Shown: in pieces, positions 1 to 8,170 of the stretch
Numbering within the stretch: the stretch's first letter is position 1
How the letters are laid out: the number at the start of each line of letters is the position of its first letter
NCBI GenBank assembly: GCA_016285645.1
Contig: JAEERC010000009.1
Location: forward strand, 1 to 64,000
Direction: 5' to 3'
From: Clostridiaceae bacterium
GTDB taxonomy: Bacteria > Bacillota > Clostridia > Oscillospirales > Acutalibacteraceae
DNA length: 64,000 bases
Notes under the pieces: generated by a model
Told to the model about the DNA's origin: nothing
Seen by the model: only the letters and a program-made list of their open reading frames with translations
Database searches by the model: none
Position numbers and translations under genes: made by a program

Positions 1-107
1 CAAAGTATTCCTGCGCTTTTTGCCTTGTTTTAACACCGAAATCTGAATTTTTGAGGTGCGAAGCAATTTTGAAACAGAAATTTTTCGTCAGAACAATAAA
101 CAAAAAA

Positions 108-137
108 GGGATAAGGCTTGCGCCTATCCCTTTTTTT
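108..137. terminator. Rho-independent terminator, possibly bidirectional
   Basis: A stem GGGATAAGGC (108-117) pairs with GCCTATCCC (122-130). It is followed by seven T and preceded by six A, so it could stop transcription from both directions. It would serve a gene left of the window on the + strand and the acyl-CoA ligase gene on the - strand. Confidence 0.7.
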
Positions 138-189
138 GAAGTCGTTATGGCGGAAAAGAGCGTTTCAAAATCTATTAAATCCCTTAGCT

Positions 190-213
190 GCGCGCCCTTT
201 GGCGCGCTTTTTT
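190..213 (+). terminator. GC-rich hairpin with T-run at the end of the ligase gene
   Basis: GCGCGCC (190-196) and GGCGCGC (201-207) form a seven-base-pair stem with loop CTTT, followed by six T that abut the stop codon of the minus-strand ligase gene. The T-run is on the + strand, so as a terminator it works rightward. Its role next to a minus-strand gene is unclear. Confidence 0.45.
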
Positions 214-1838
214 CATATCTCATTCTCTGCAGCCACAACGCTGCCGCCCGCGTAAATCTGGCGGAGCTTCGGCTTTTCGATTTTGCCTGTCGCGTTTCTC
301 GGAACAGGCGCGAAAATAATCTTGCGCGGGCGCTTGTATCTGGGCAGTTCGGTGCAGAATTCGTTTACCTCGTCCTCGGTGAGGGTGAAGCCCTGCTTTA
401 CCTCGATAATCGCCGCCGCTATTTCGCCGAGGCGCTGGTCGGGAAGACCGATTACCGCAACATCCTTAATTGAGTTGTGCTTGCGAAGGAAATCCTCAAT
501 CTGAACGGGATAGAGGTTTTCGCCGCCGCTTATGATAACATCCTTTTTGCGGTCAACGAGGAAGATGAAGCCGTCCTCGTCCTGCATTGCCATATCGCCC
601 GTGAAGAGCCAGCCGTCCTTGAGCACTTCCGCTGTGGCGGCGGGGTCCTTGTAGTAGCATTTCATAACGCCTCTGCCCTTTACGCACAGCTCGCCGACCT
701 CACCCTGAGCGACCTCTTTGCCTTCGGTGTCAACAATCTTAACCTCCCACTTGTAGCCGGGCACGCCTATTGCGCCGACCTTGTGGATGTTTTCAACGCC
801 GAGGTGAACACAGCCGGGGCCGATTGACTCGCTCAGACCGTAGTTGGTGTCGTACTGATGGTGCGGGAAATACTTTTTCCAGCGGCGTATAAGACTGGGC
901 GGAACGGGCTGGGCGCCGATGTGCATAAGGCGCCACTGCTCGAGGCGGAAGTTTTCAAGTTTTATGTCGCCCCTCTCGATGGCGTCGAGAATATCCTGAG
1001 CCCAGGGCACGAGCAGCCAGACTATTGTGCAGTTCTCCTCCGACACGGTGTTGATTATCCACTCGGGTTTTACGCCCCTGAGAATAACCGCGCGGCTGCC
1101 CGCGAGAAGCGAGCCGAACCAGTGCATTTTCGCCCCCGTGTGGTAGAGGGGAGGAATGAGCAGGAAGTTGTCATCCCTCGTCTGCCCGTGGTGGTTTTTC
1201 TCCACCTCGCAGGAGGATACAAGACTCAGATGGTTGTGAAGAATCGCCTTGGGGAAGCCCGTTGTTCCGGAGGAAAAATAGATTGCCGCGTCGTCCTCGT
1301 CGGTTATTACAACTCCCGGGTCATGACGGGTGAAAAACTTGATTTCCTCTTTGTAGTTCTTTGCGAAGGCGGGCGTGTCGGCGCCGACAAAATAATAATC
1401 CTTTACGCGCATGCCGTCCTTGACCGCCTCAACCCTCTCGGTGAACTCGGGGCCGAAAACGAGCACGTCTATATCGGCTAAATCAACGCAGTAGGCGATT
1501 TCGTCGGCGGCATATCTGAAATTGAGCGGCACGACTATCGCGCCCGTGCGCAGAACGCCGAAATAAATCGGGAGCCATTCTATGCAGTTCATCAGCAGAA
1601 TGCCGACCTTCTCGCCTCTTTTGATTCCCTTGTAAATCAGCAGGTTCGCGAAGCGGTTCGCCTCCTTGTCAAAATCGCCCCAGGTAAGGTGCCTGCGGTA
1701 AACTCCGTTCGGGCGCGCCTCAACGAGGTTCGATTCCTTCCAGTTCGTCTGCTCGCGCACAAGGGGATTGATTTCAACAAGAGCGTCCTCATGTTTGTAA
1801 AGACGGGCGTTGTTTGAGAGAAATTCGGTAATAGGCAT
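213..1838 (-). CDS. Acyl-CoA synthetase (AMP-dependent ligase, ANL superfamily)
   Basis: A 541-residue cytoplasmic enzyme expected to activate a carboxylic acid with ATP and load it on coenzyme A. The AMP-binding loop SSGTTGFPK is at residues 189-197. Further along are the YGLSES segment, the GWLFTGD motif, the hinge DRKKDVIISGGENLYP and a C-terminal NATGKIEK stretch that carries the expected catalytic lysine. Length and motif order match complete medium- or long-chain acyl-CoA ligases, but the substrate cannot be read from the sequence. The ATG is preceded by an AAGGAG site. The gene is monocistronic and divergent from the GtrA-like gene. It lies close to the SCP2-like operon, so a shared role in acyl-lipid metabolism is possible but unproven. 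Confidence 0.9.
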   Translation of the reverse strand: MPITEFLSNNARLYKHEDALVEINPLVREQTNWKESNLVEARPNGVYRRHLTWGDFDKEANRFANLLIYKGIKRGEKVGILLMNCIEWLPIYFGVLRTGAIVVPLNFRYAADEIAYCVDLADIDVLVFGPEFTERVEAVKDGMRVKDYYFVGADTPAFAKNYKEEIKFFTRHDPGVVITDEDDAAIYFSSGTTGFPKAILHNHLSLVSSCEVEKNHHGQTRDDNFLLIPPLYHTGAKMHWFGSLLAGSRAVILRGVKPEWIINTVSEENCTIVWLLVPWAQDILDAIERGDIKLENFRLEQWRLMHIGAQPVPPSLIRRWKKYFPHHQYDTNYGLSESIGPGCVHLGVENIHKVGAIGVPGYKWEVKIVDTEGKEVAQGEVGELCVKGRGVMKCYYKDPAATAEVLKDGWLFTGDMAMQDEDGFIFLVDRKKDVIISGGENLYPVQIEDFLRKHNSIKDVAVIGLPDQRLGEIAAAIIEVKQGFTLTEDEVNEFCTELPRYKRPRKIIFAPVPRNATGKIEKPKLRQIYAGGSVVAAENEI

Positions 1839-1889
1839 TTTTCTGTCTCCTTACAGATGCATTGTGCTTTTATGCTTTAAAGCGCTGTG

Positions 1890-1920
1890 TATATAATAAC
1901 ATTAAAAGATTATTTGTCAA
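1890..1920 (-). promoter_or_regulatory. Possible promoter of the acyl-CoA ligase gene
   Basis: On the minus strand TTGACA (1920-1915) is followed after 19 bases by TATATA (1895-1890). The -35 box is perfect and the spacing is slightly long, so this is a moderate call. Confidence 0.45.
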
Positions 1921-1943
1921 GGAAATTGAGAAAAAAATAAAAC

Positions 1944-1972
1944 TTGCAAACGGAGCCGGGGATAATTATAAT
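1944..1972 (+). promoter_or_regulatory. Sigma-A-type promoter for the GtrA-like gene
   Basis: TTGCAA (1944-1949), a 17-base spacer and TATAAT (1967-1972) lie just upstream of the GtrA-like coding sequence. Confidence 0.7.
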
Positions 1973-2004
1973 AAAAGAGCAGTTTACCCGGTAAGGAGAA
2001 AACA

Positions 2005-2568
2005 ATGGAAAACAATCAGAAAAACACAAACGCAATAAAGGAAGAACAGGCGCCTGAAAAATCGTTTAAAAAGGATTTCCTGCAGTTTGTGAAGTACGCC
2101 TGTTTCGCCGCCTCGGCGGGAGTAATTCAGGTGGCGAGCTTTACGCTGATGAACGAGGTGCTTGTAAAAACGCCGTTTATCCAGTCGCTTATGGAAAATC
2201 ACGCGGGATTCGCCCGTGTTATGCAGAACGACTACGGCCCGATTTATTTAATCGCCCTCATTCTTTCGGTTCTGTGGAATTTCACATTCAACCGCAAGTT
2301 CACCTTCAAGGCGGCGAACAACATACCGGTCGCGATGCTCAAGGTTTTCGGATACTATCTTGTTTTCACGCCCGTGTCGGTCATCCTCGGCAACTATTTC
2401 ACCGCGAAATACGCGCACTTTTCCGCTATTGAATACATTGTGCTCGGTATAACGATGGTTATCAATATGGTAACGGAATTCCTCTTCCAGAAATTCGTGG
2501 TCTTCCGCAACGCCGAAAACACGGCGGTGAGCAAAAAGAAAAAGGCGGAAAACGAAGAAACGCAATAA
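2005..2568 (+). CDS. GtrA-like membrane protein
   Basis: A 187-residue integral membrane protein with about four hydrophobic segments. It carries the signature pair of the GtrA/DPMS family: a WNFTFNRKFTF stretch after the second segment and FLFQKFVVF near the end. Family members are thought to help move or make lipid-linked sugars used to decorate cell-surface glycans. The charged N-terminus (about residues 1-30) and the lysine-rich tail are probably cytoplasmic. The start is supported by GGTAAGGAG upstream of the ATG and by a promoter. A terminator follows directly, so the gene is a single transcription unit. The specific sugar or lipid substrate cannot be told. Confidence 0.8.
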   Translation: MENNQKNTNAIKEEQAPEKSFKKDFLQFVKYACFAASAGVIQVASFTLMNEVLVKTPFIQSLMENHAGFARVMQNDYGPIYLIALILSVLWNFTFNRKFTFKAANNIPVAMLKVFGYYLVFTPVSVILGNYFTAKYAHFSAIEYIVLGITMVINMVTEFLFQKFVVFRNAENTAVSKKKKAENEETQ

Positions 2569-2580
2569 AGCGACAATGAC

Positions 2581-2607
2581 GCCGCCCGTCAGGGCGGCTC
2601 TTTTTTT
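2581..2607 (+). terminator. Rho-independent terminator after the GtrA-like gene
   Basis: GCCGCCC (2581-2587) and GGGCGGC (2592-2598) form a perfect seven-base-pair stem with loop GTCA, followed by a run of eight T. Confidence 0.85.
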
Positions 2608-2710
2608 GCCCGATTTCCGACAAATGAGGCTTAAATGTATAATTCTCACAAAAGCGGGTGTTAAGTTGTGTAAAATTACCATAAAATATTTGTACGGGGC
2701 GTCATTATTA

Positions 2711-2739
2711 TTGACAATAAACAATATATTTGTTAAAAT
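2711..2739 (+). promoter_or_regulatory. Strong sigma-A promoter of the five-gene SCP2/transketolase operon
   Basis: TTGACA (2711-2716), a 17-base spacer and TAAAAT (2734-2739) are followed by a leader of about 55 bases before the first start codon. It is the only good promoter seen before 7.6 kb, so it probably drives all five genes. Confidence 0.75.
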
Positions 2740-2801
2740 AAAACGAATATTCTTGTGAGGCATTTTCAGATATTCAAAACAGTTTTAAGGAGGAATTACT
2801 G

Positions 2802-3560
2802 TTGACTGATCAGAAAACCCTTGCATACATCAATATGTATGCCATCCTGGGAGCGCTTGAAAATCTCTGCGAGCTCGCTCCCGAAGCGCCTTCGCTTTTG
2901 ACAAACACCAAGCCCATCAAAATAGGTTTTGAAGTCAAGGGCGGCCCGAGCGCGACCCTCACATTCGCAAACGGCAAATGCAGAATGGACCAGGGCTGCA
3001 GCAAGGTGGATGTAAAACTGCCTTTCAGCTCGTGCGAAAAATTCAACGGTCTCATTGACGGAACCGTAACACCCATCCCCTCAAAGGGATTCACCCACAT
3101 CAACTTCCTGCTCAAGGACTTCACGGCTCTCACCGACCTTCTCAACAAGTATCTGAGGCCCGACCCCGCCGACCTCGAGGATGAGGACTTCTTCAACATC
3201 AGCACAAAGATTATGCTCGGTGTTATCGGCGTTGCGATTTCGCAGATTGCCAACAACGACGAAATCGGCAAGTTCACCGCGAGCAACATTGTTGACGGCA
3301 ACATCCTGTTCAGCATCAAGGACGGCCCCGCGGTAACAATCCGCTGCAAGGACCATCACCTTGTAACAGTCAAGTGCGGCTGCGACAACTACAGAGCGAA
3401 AATGGAATTCCGCAACATCAAGCTCGCCCGCGACCTCTTTGACGGCAAAGTCAACGCTGTTGCCTGCATCGGCAAGGGCTATATCACAATGCAGGGCATG
3501 ATTTCCATGCTTGACAACCTTAACAGATTGCTCGACAGAGTAGCTGTTTATCTTGCATAA
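2802..3560 (+). CDS. Putative tandem SCP2-like protein, first copy
   Basis: A 252-residue soluble protein with no signal peptide. I see two segments that read like SCP2 (sterol-carrier-type) folds. In each, a hydrophobic strand pattern is followed by a charged strand, an amphipathic F-x-x-L-I-x-G-x helix, and a short segment before a terminal helix; they lie at about residues 40-115 and 165-250. SCP2 proteins bind acyl-CoA or other lipids in a hydrophobic tunnel. The protein shares this architecture with the product at 6835-7647, though sequence identity is low. The start is TTG at 2802, eight bases after AAGGAGG. It is the first gene of an operon, and the next gene's ribosome site overlaps its stop codon. 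The family call is by pattern only and needs a profile search. Confidence 0.55.
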   Translation: MTDQKTLAYINMYAILGALENLCELAPEAPSLLTNTKPIKIGFEVKGGPSATLTFANGKCRMDQGCSKVDVKLPFSSCEKFNGLIDGTVTPIPSKGFTHINFLLKDFTALTDLLNKYLRPDPADLEDEDFFNISTKIMLGVIGVAISQIANNDEIGKFTASNIVDGNILFSIKDGPAVTIRCKDHHLVTVKCGCDNYRAKMEFRNIKLARDLFDGKVNAVACIGKGYITMQGMISMLDNLNRLLDRVAVYLA

Positions 3561-3574
3561 GGAGGGCAATCAAA

Positions 3575-4849
3575 ATGGCAGTTAAAAAACCGACTAAGAT
3601 TAATACATACGAAAAGAACATAGAAATGTTCGAAAGAGCCACGAAGGTTATTCCTTCGGGTCTTTACGGCCATCAGGGCCCTGCCGAGGGCTGCTACATC
3701 CCCACCTCGGCTTTCCCGTTCTTCAGCCAGAAGGCACAGGGCTCCTATTTCTGGGATCTTGACGGCAACAAGTTCATCGACTATATGTGCGCCTACGGCC
3801 CCAACGTTCTCGGTTACAACGACCCCGATGTTGACGCCGCGGCCATGGAGCAGGCGAAAATCGAAAACTGCGTCACCTGCCCCTCAACAAAAATCGTTGA
3901 GTTCGCCGAACTCCTTGTTGACACCGTAAACTGCGCCGACTGGGCGTTTATGGCAAAGAACGGCAACGACGCCACATCCGGCGCCGTGCTCACCGCCAGA
4001 GCGGCGACACACCGCAAAAAGATAATCTTCGTCAAGGGCTACTACCACGGCGTTTCCGCCTGGTGCCAGAAGATTGACTATCCCGGCATCACTCCCGAGG
4101 ATGTCTGCAACAACCTCTATGTTGACTGGAACGACATCGACGGTCTGAAGAAAGTTGTTGAAGAAAACAAGGGCGAAATCGCGGCGTTTATCGCAATGCC
4201 CTATCTTCACGGCAACTTCTTTGACAATATCCTCCCCGCAGAGGGTTACTGGCAGCAGGTGCGCGACCTGTGCACAAAAGAGGGCATCGTCCTCATCATC
4301 GACGACGTTCGCGCGGGCTTCCGTCTTGACCTCGCCGGCTCCGACCATTTCTACGGCTTCGAGGCGGATATCATCTGCTTCTGCAAGGCGCTCGCAAACG
4401 GCTGGAACGTTTCGGCGTTCTGCGGCAAGGACTGGCTCAAGGACGCGGCAAGCTCACTGTCCTACACGGGCAGCTACTGGATGAGCGCCGTTCCCTTCGC
4501 GGCAGGTATCGCCTGCATCAACAAGATGAAGAAGCTCAACACTCCCAAGCAGTTCCGCGAGCAGGGCATTCAGCTCGCAGACGGTCTCAAGGCCGCCGCG
4601 GCAAACAACGGCTTCCACCTGACAGTGTCCGGTGAACCCGCTCTGTTCTATCTTATGCTTCACGATGACGATTCGCTTATGCTCCACCAGGAGTGGATTG
4701 CAGAATGCGTAAAGAGAGGCATCTTCTTCACCAACCACCACAACCACTTCATGAACGCGTCGCTCACCGACGACGATATCAAGCAGACAATCGACGTTGC
4801 GGAAGAGGCGTTCAATGTGCTTCGCAAGAATCACCCGGAACTTAAATAA
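3575..4849 (+). CDS. Class III PLP-dependent aminotransferase (glutamate-1-semialdehyde aminomutase-like)
   Basis: A 424-residue fold-type I PLP enzyme. The N-terminal WDLDGNKFIDYM segment, the FVKGYYHG segment that binds the cofactor phosphate region, the IIDDVRAGFR motif with the aspartate expected to contact the pyridine nitrogen, and FCKALANGW with the Schiff-base lysine at residue 271 all fit the class III family, nearest to glutamate-1-semialdehyde aminomutases. No tetrapyrrole gene is nearby, so heme synthesis is unlikely. The neighbouring split transketolase suggests a ketose- or aldose-type substrate. The ATG follows AAGGAGGG, which overlaps the upstream stop. The substrate is unknown; the family call is firm. 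Confidence 0.85.
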   Translation: MAVKKPTKINTYEKNIEMFERATKVIPSGLYGHQGPAEGCYIPTSAFPFFSQKAQGSYFWDLDGNKFIDYMCAYGPNVLGYNDPDVDAAAMEQAKIENCVTCPSTKIVEFAELLVDTVNCADWAFMAKNGNDATSGAVLTARAATHRKKIIFVKGYYHGVSAWCQKIDYPGITPEDVCNNLYVDWNDIDGLKKVVEENKGEIAAFIAMPYLHGNFFDNILPAEGYWQQVRDLCTKEGIVLIIDDVRAGFRLDLAGSDHFYGFEADIICFCKALANGWNVSAFCGKDWLKDAASSLSYTGSYWMSAVPFAAGIACINKMKKLNTPKQFREQGIQLADGLKAAAANNGFHLTVSGEPALFYLMLHDDDSLMLHQEWIAECVKRGIFFTNHHNHFMNASLTDDDIKQTIDVAEEAFNVLRKNHPELK

Positions 4850-4857
4850 AACCGAAC

Positions 4858-4879
4858 CGGGCAGTCTCACGGCTGCCCG
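4858..4879 (+). other. Intra-operon hairpin without T-run
   Basis: CGGGCAG (4858-4864) pairs with CTGCCCG (4873-4879) between the aminotransferase and transketolase genes. There is no T-tract, so it is more likely an mRNA stability or attenuation element than a terminator. Confidence 0.45.
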
Positions 4880-4913
4880 CAATATAATTGAATTATAAAG
4901 GAGGCAACCCCCT

Positions 4914-5789
4914 ATGGCATTATCAAAACAGGAATGGCTTGCTCTTGAAAAGAAGGCGCACGAACTGCGTCAGCTTACTCTCCAGACCACGGTCTGGGCA
5001 GGCAGCGGCCACCTCGGCGGCGGCATGTCCGTTCTTGATCTTCTCACAATTATGTATTACAAGTATCTCAACATCAAGGTTGACGATCCCAAGTGGGAAG
5101 ACAGAGACAGGTTCATTCTTTCAAAAGGCCACGCGGCAATCGCTTACGCTCCCGTACTCTGCGACAAGGGCTTCAACGACCCCGAAATGCTCAAAACCTT
5201 CAACCTCTCCGGTTCGAAAATGGGTATGCACCTTGACTCCAACAAGGTTGTCGGCGTTGACGCTTCAACCGGCTCGCTCGGTCACGGCGCTTCAATAGCG
5301 GCGGGCACTGCGCTTGCGGCACGCCTTCAGGGCAAGGATTTCCTGACATATATGGTTACCGGCGACGGCGAGCTCGGCGAGGGCTCCAACTGGGAGGGCT
5401 TCATGACAATGAACCACTACCAGCTTTCCAACTGCATTGTCTATATTGACAGAAACCACTGCATGATAGACGGCAACACCGAGGATGTTATGAAGCTTGA
5501 GCCCCTTGCGGACAAGCTCACGGCTTTCGGCTTCAACACAATCTGCGTTGACGGCAACAACATCAAAGAACTCTGCGACGCGACCGAAATCGCCATTGAG
5601 AGATCAAAAGAAAAATGCAACCCCACCTGCATTCTTATGGACACGCAGAAGGGCGCGGGTCTGCCCGTGGCTGGCGACTATCACTGCCACTACATGGCGA
5701 TTGACGACCCGACATTCGAGCAATATAAGAAAGAGCTTGACGCTTATTACGCCAAACGCGTAGAGCGCGCAGAAAAGGAGGGCGAATAA
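4914..5789 (+). CDS. Transketolase, N-terminal (thiamine-diphosphate-binding) subunit
   Basis: A 291-residue protein equal to the first third of a full transketolase. It has the conserved early histidine region AGSGHLGGGMS, the DRFILSKGHAA stretch and the ThDP-binding motif GDGELGEGSNWE starting at residue 150. The partner domain is the next gene, one base downstream, and the two products are expected to form an active heteromer that moves two-carbon ketol units between sugars. Split transketolases occur in many Firmicutes and archaea, in the pentose phosphate pathway and in specialised pathways such as apulose or sulfoquinovose breakdown; no other genes of those pathways are here. The start is supported by AAAGGAGG. 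Confidence 0.92.
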   Translation: MALSKQEWLALEKKAHELRQLTLQTTVWAGSGHLGGGMSVLDLLTIMYYKYLNIKVDDPKWEDRDRFILSKGHAAIAYAPVLCDKGFNDPEMLKTFNLSGSKMGMHLDSNKVVGVDASTGSLGHGASIAAGTALAARLQGKDFLTYMVTGDGELGEGSNWEGFMTMNHYQLSNCIVYIDRNHCMIDGNTEDVMKLEPLADKLTAFGFNTICVDGNNIKELCDATEIAIERSKEKCNPTCILMDTQKGAGLPVAGDYHCHYMAIDDPTFEQYKKELDAYYAKRVERAEKEGE

Positions 5790-5790
5790 T

Positions 5791-6798
5791 ATGGCAGGCG
5801 GATTTGTATATAACGCGATAGATCAGACCGAGGTTGCGACCGCGGAAATTTACGGCAAAGCCATTGCCGATATAATGCTCAACGACCCCAAGGTAGTTGC
5901 TATTACCGCCGACCTTGCCAAATCAACCAAACTCGGCGATGTTCTTAAAGTATGCCCCGAAAGAGTTATCAATGTGGGTATTGCCGAGCAGGATATGATG
6001 GGCGTTGCCGCGGGTATGGCGAGAGCGGGTATGATTCCCTTCGTTTCGGGCTTCTCCGCTTTCTGCTCAATGAGAGCCTGCGACCAGCTTCACACTGACA
6101 TCTGCTACCAGAAAGCGAATGTCAAAATCGTTGCCACACACTCGGGCACATCCTTCGGCCAGGCGGGTTCAACCCACCACGCCATCACCGATATAGCCAT
6201 CACAAGGGCTATGCCCAACCTCACCGTTATCGTTCCCGCCGACGGCGTTGAAACCGCCAACGCGGTAAACGCGGCTTACAACACCGAGGGCCCGTTCTAT
6301 ATCAGAATCAACCGCGGCTTCGACCTTGTTCTCAACACCACAATGGATTATGGTTTTGAGGTAGGCAAGGCGGTAACCGTCAACGAGGGCACCGACATCA
6401 CCGTCATCGCCTGCGGCTCCTGCGTCGCTCAGGCAAAGAAGGCGGCTGAATTCCTCGCAAACGCCGACGGCTTAAGCGTGCGCGTTCTCAATATGCACAC
6501 AATCAAGCCCATCGACAAAGAGGCAATAATGAAAGCCGTTCAGGAAACAAGAAGAATCATCACCGTTGAGGATCACCTTGTAACAGGCGGTCTCGGCTCG
6601 GCTGTTTCCGAAGTTGTTGTTGACGGCGGCAAGGCCTGCGCGTTCAAGATGCTCGGTCACCAGGGCTTCGCCATGATAGGCCTTCAGGAAGACATTATGG
6701 CAGACGCCGGCATCGACGCAAACGGCATTATCGCGGCAGTCCGCGAGGTTATGAAGAAGGACTTCGAAGAAGACGACAACTGGGACGACGAATATTAA
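5791..6798 (+). CDS. Transketolase, C-terminal (pyrimidine-binding) subunit
   Basis: A 335-residue partner of the preceding gene. It contains the pyrimidine-binding domain with VGIAEQDMMG, in which glutamate 66 is the residue expected to activate the thiamine ring, and the SGTSFGQAGSTHH stretch. The C-terminal domain follows from about residue 200 (HTIKPIDKEAI, EDHLVTGGLGSAV). The length matches stand-alone C-terminal transketolase subunits. The start follows AGGAGGGC at the end of the upstream gene, so translation is probably coupled, as needed for a heteromer. The acidic tail EEDDNWDDEY is unusual but of unknown meaning. Confidence 0.92.
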   Translation: MAGGFVYNAIDQTEVATAEIYGKAIADIMLNDPKVVAITADLAKSTKLGDVLKVCPERVINVGIAEQDMMGVAAGMARAGMIPFVSGFSAFCSMRACDQLHTDICYQKANVKIVATHSGTSFGQAGSTHHAITDIAITRAMPNLTVIVPADGVETANAVNAAYNTEGPFYIRINRGFDLVLNTTMDYGFEVGKAVTVNEGTDITVIACGSCVAQAKKAAEFLANADGLSVRVLNMHTIKPIDKEAIMKAVQETRRIITVEDHLVTGGLGSAVSEVVVDGGKACAFKMLGHQGFAMIGLQEDIMADAGIDANGIIAAVREVMKKDFEEDDNWDDEY

Positions 6799-6834
6799 TA
6801 ACAGAAGAGCAATAAGCAGAAAGGATTGATTTAT

Positions 6835-7647
6835 ATGGCTTCAAGAGACGAAATGTTTACCAACAAGCTGTTCCTTTGCGGCGCTCTTCCGCTTATGAAA
6901 ACAATCGCCAATGATGTTCCGAGTCTTGCAAAGAAGTTCGAGCATACACACGCAGTTATTCAGATAAGCGCTGACGACCCCTCCGCTCCCGACGGAAAAT
7001 ACGCCACCCATTTTGTCATCAATTCGGGTGTGTGGGAGGTTCACGCGGACAAGGTCAGCGACAAAGAGCACACCGACGTTGAACTCGAGTTCAAGAGCGT
7101 TGAGCAGATGAACGCCTTTTTCAAGGGCACAATCGGCCCCAAAACGCTCCCGAAAATGCACGGCGTTGCGAAAAATCCCGGCACCTTCCTCTCGTTTATG
7201 ATGGTGCTTCTCAAGATGAGCTCGCTGCTCACCGCCAAGGAAGCCCCCGAGGATGAGGAAACTCAGAAACTTATGGTAAAGTGCTTCTTCTACCTTCTCA
7301 CAAGCGGAATAAGCACCCTCAACAAGAACGGTCACGACGAGGTCAAGGCGTGGACTACTCCCAGCCCGGACCGTGTCTATGCCCTTGCGGTTGAAGGCCA
7401 CCCCGAGGTTTCCGCTTTCCTGAGAATCAAGGCGGGCAAATCGAGAGCCGGCAGAGGCGAATACAAGAGAGCGATGCCTTTCTTCACGCTCCGCTTCGAC
7501 TCGTTCAAGAGCGCTCTCGGAACCCTTCTCGGCACCGACGACATGCTTGACGCCACCAAGAACGGCAGAATAGTTATGGACGGCGGCCCCGAGTTCGGCG
7601 CGCAGTTCGGCGGATTCCTCCTCACCGTCGGCAGCTACGTTCAGTAA
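6835..7647 (+). CDS. Putative tandem SCP2-like protein, second copy
   Basis: A 270-residue soluble protein closing the operon. Like the first gene it appears to hold two SCP2-like halves, at about residues 25-120 and 175-265. The first half has the pattern V-x-L-E-F-K-S-V-x-x-M-N-A-F-F-K-G-T followed by a P-K-M-H-G step; the second has an F-x-S-F-K-S-A-L-G-x-L-L-G-T helix and an I-V-M-D-G-G strand. A TTG three codons upstream would put the start directly against the AAAGGA site, so I choose the ATG at 6835, nine bases from it. The protein could carry or present a lipid substrate for the aminotransferase and transketolase, but this rests on genome context only. Confidence 0.55.
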   Translation: MASRDEMFTNKLFLCGALPLMKTIANDVPSLAKKFEHTHAVIQISADDPSAPDGKYATHFVINSGVWEVHADKVSDKEHTDVELEFKSVEQMNAFFKGTIGPKTLPKMHGVAKNPGTFLSFMMVLLKMSSLLTAKEAPEDEETQKLMVKCFFYLLTSGISTLNKNGHDEVKAWTTPSPDRVYALAVEGHPEVSAFLRIKAGKSRAGRGEYKRAMPFFTLRFDSFKSALGTLLGTDDMLDATKNGRIVMDGGPEFGAQFGGFLLTVGSYVQ

Positions 7648-7664
7648 ACATAATAATCAAAAAG

Positions 7665-7684
7665 GGGCTGCCGCAAGGCAGCCC
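7665..7684 (+). terminator. Hairpin closing the SCP2/transketolase operon
   Basis: GGGCTGCC (7665-7672) and GGCAGCCC (7677-7684) form a perfect eight-base-pair stem with loop GCAA. The following sequence is only weakly T-rich, so termination may be partial. Confidence 0.65.
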
Positions 7685-7705
7685 TGAATTTGTTAATGAG
7701 AATCA

Positions 7706-8100
7706 GTAGGGCACGGATTCTTCCGTGCCGTTCGCCACACCCGTCACATCGTCACTGCGTTTCTCTGTGCCACCCTCTCCGTTCTCGGAGAGGGCTATTA
7801 CGGACAGAAGTCTTGTTGTGACCGTAGGGCGGGATGGTCTCGCCTCCCGGCTCGGTCGGTGCTTCTGCCTGATTATCCCCCTCGCAAACGCAGGTCGCCT
7901 TGCTCGCTTGGAGCGCTTCGCAATTCTCCTGTTTGCTCACCTCAGCGTCTCGCTGTTTCGTCCGCAGGACGCGCTTCGGCGCTTCGCCCCCACCGGAGAC
8001 CCGCACCACCGTCCCGCCGCGTAGGGAACGCCGTTCGGCGTTCCGGGCAAAACGGAGTTTTGCGCCGTAGGGCACGGATTCTTCCGTGCCGCTTGAAGGT
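7706..8100. repeat. Non-coding island of dispersed composite repeats, copy A
   Basis: No convincing gene lies here. A 25-base palindromic unit (GGCACGGA TTCT TCCGTGCC core) occurs at 7706-7730 and again at 8067-8091; an identical copy is at 43727-43751. The segment 7837-7869 is an inverted perfect copy of 18533-18565. The segment at about 8020-8060 is a near inverted copy of 18670-18708. The segment at about 7885-8010, read on the minus strand, matches the repeat at 44484-44578 and 45881-45935. Such mosaics of short palindromic units are typical of non-autonomous dispersed intergenic repeats. Confidence 0.75.
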
Positions 8101-8170
8101 TGTCTGTGACGATATAAAAACAGGTACGGGTGCGGTCCGTCCTGAATTTCATCTCGCAAAAGGATATAAT

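Noticed and set aside
3575..4849. Naming the aminotransferase hemL
   Set aside because: The fold is GSAM-like, but there is no tetrapyrrole gene nearby and the operon context is different, so the gene symbol would over-claim.
4914..6798. Assignment of the split transketolase to apulose or sulfoquinovose breakdown
   Set aside because: Those pathways need isomerase, kinase or sulfoacetaldehyde-handling genes beside the transketolase, and none is present. The aminotransferase and putative SCP2-like neighbours point elsewhere.
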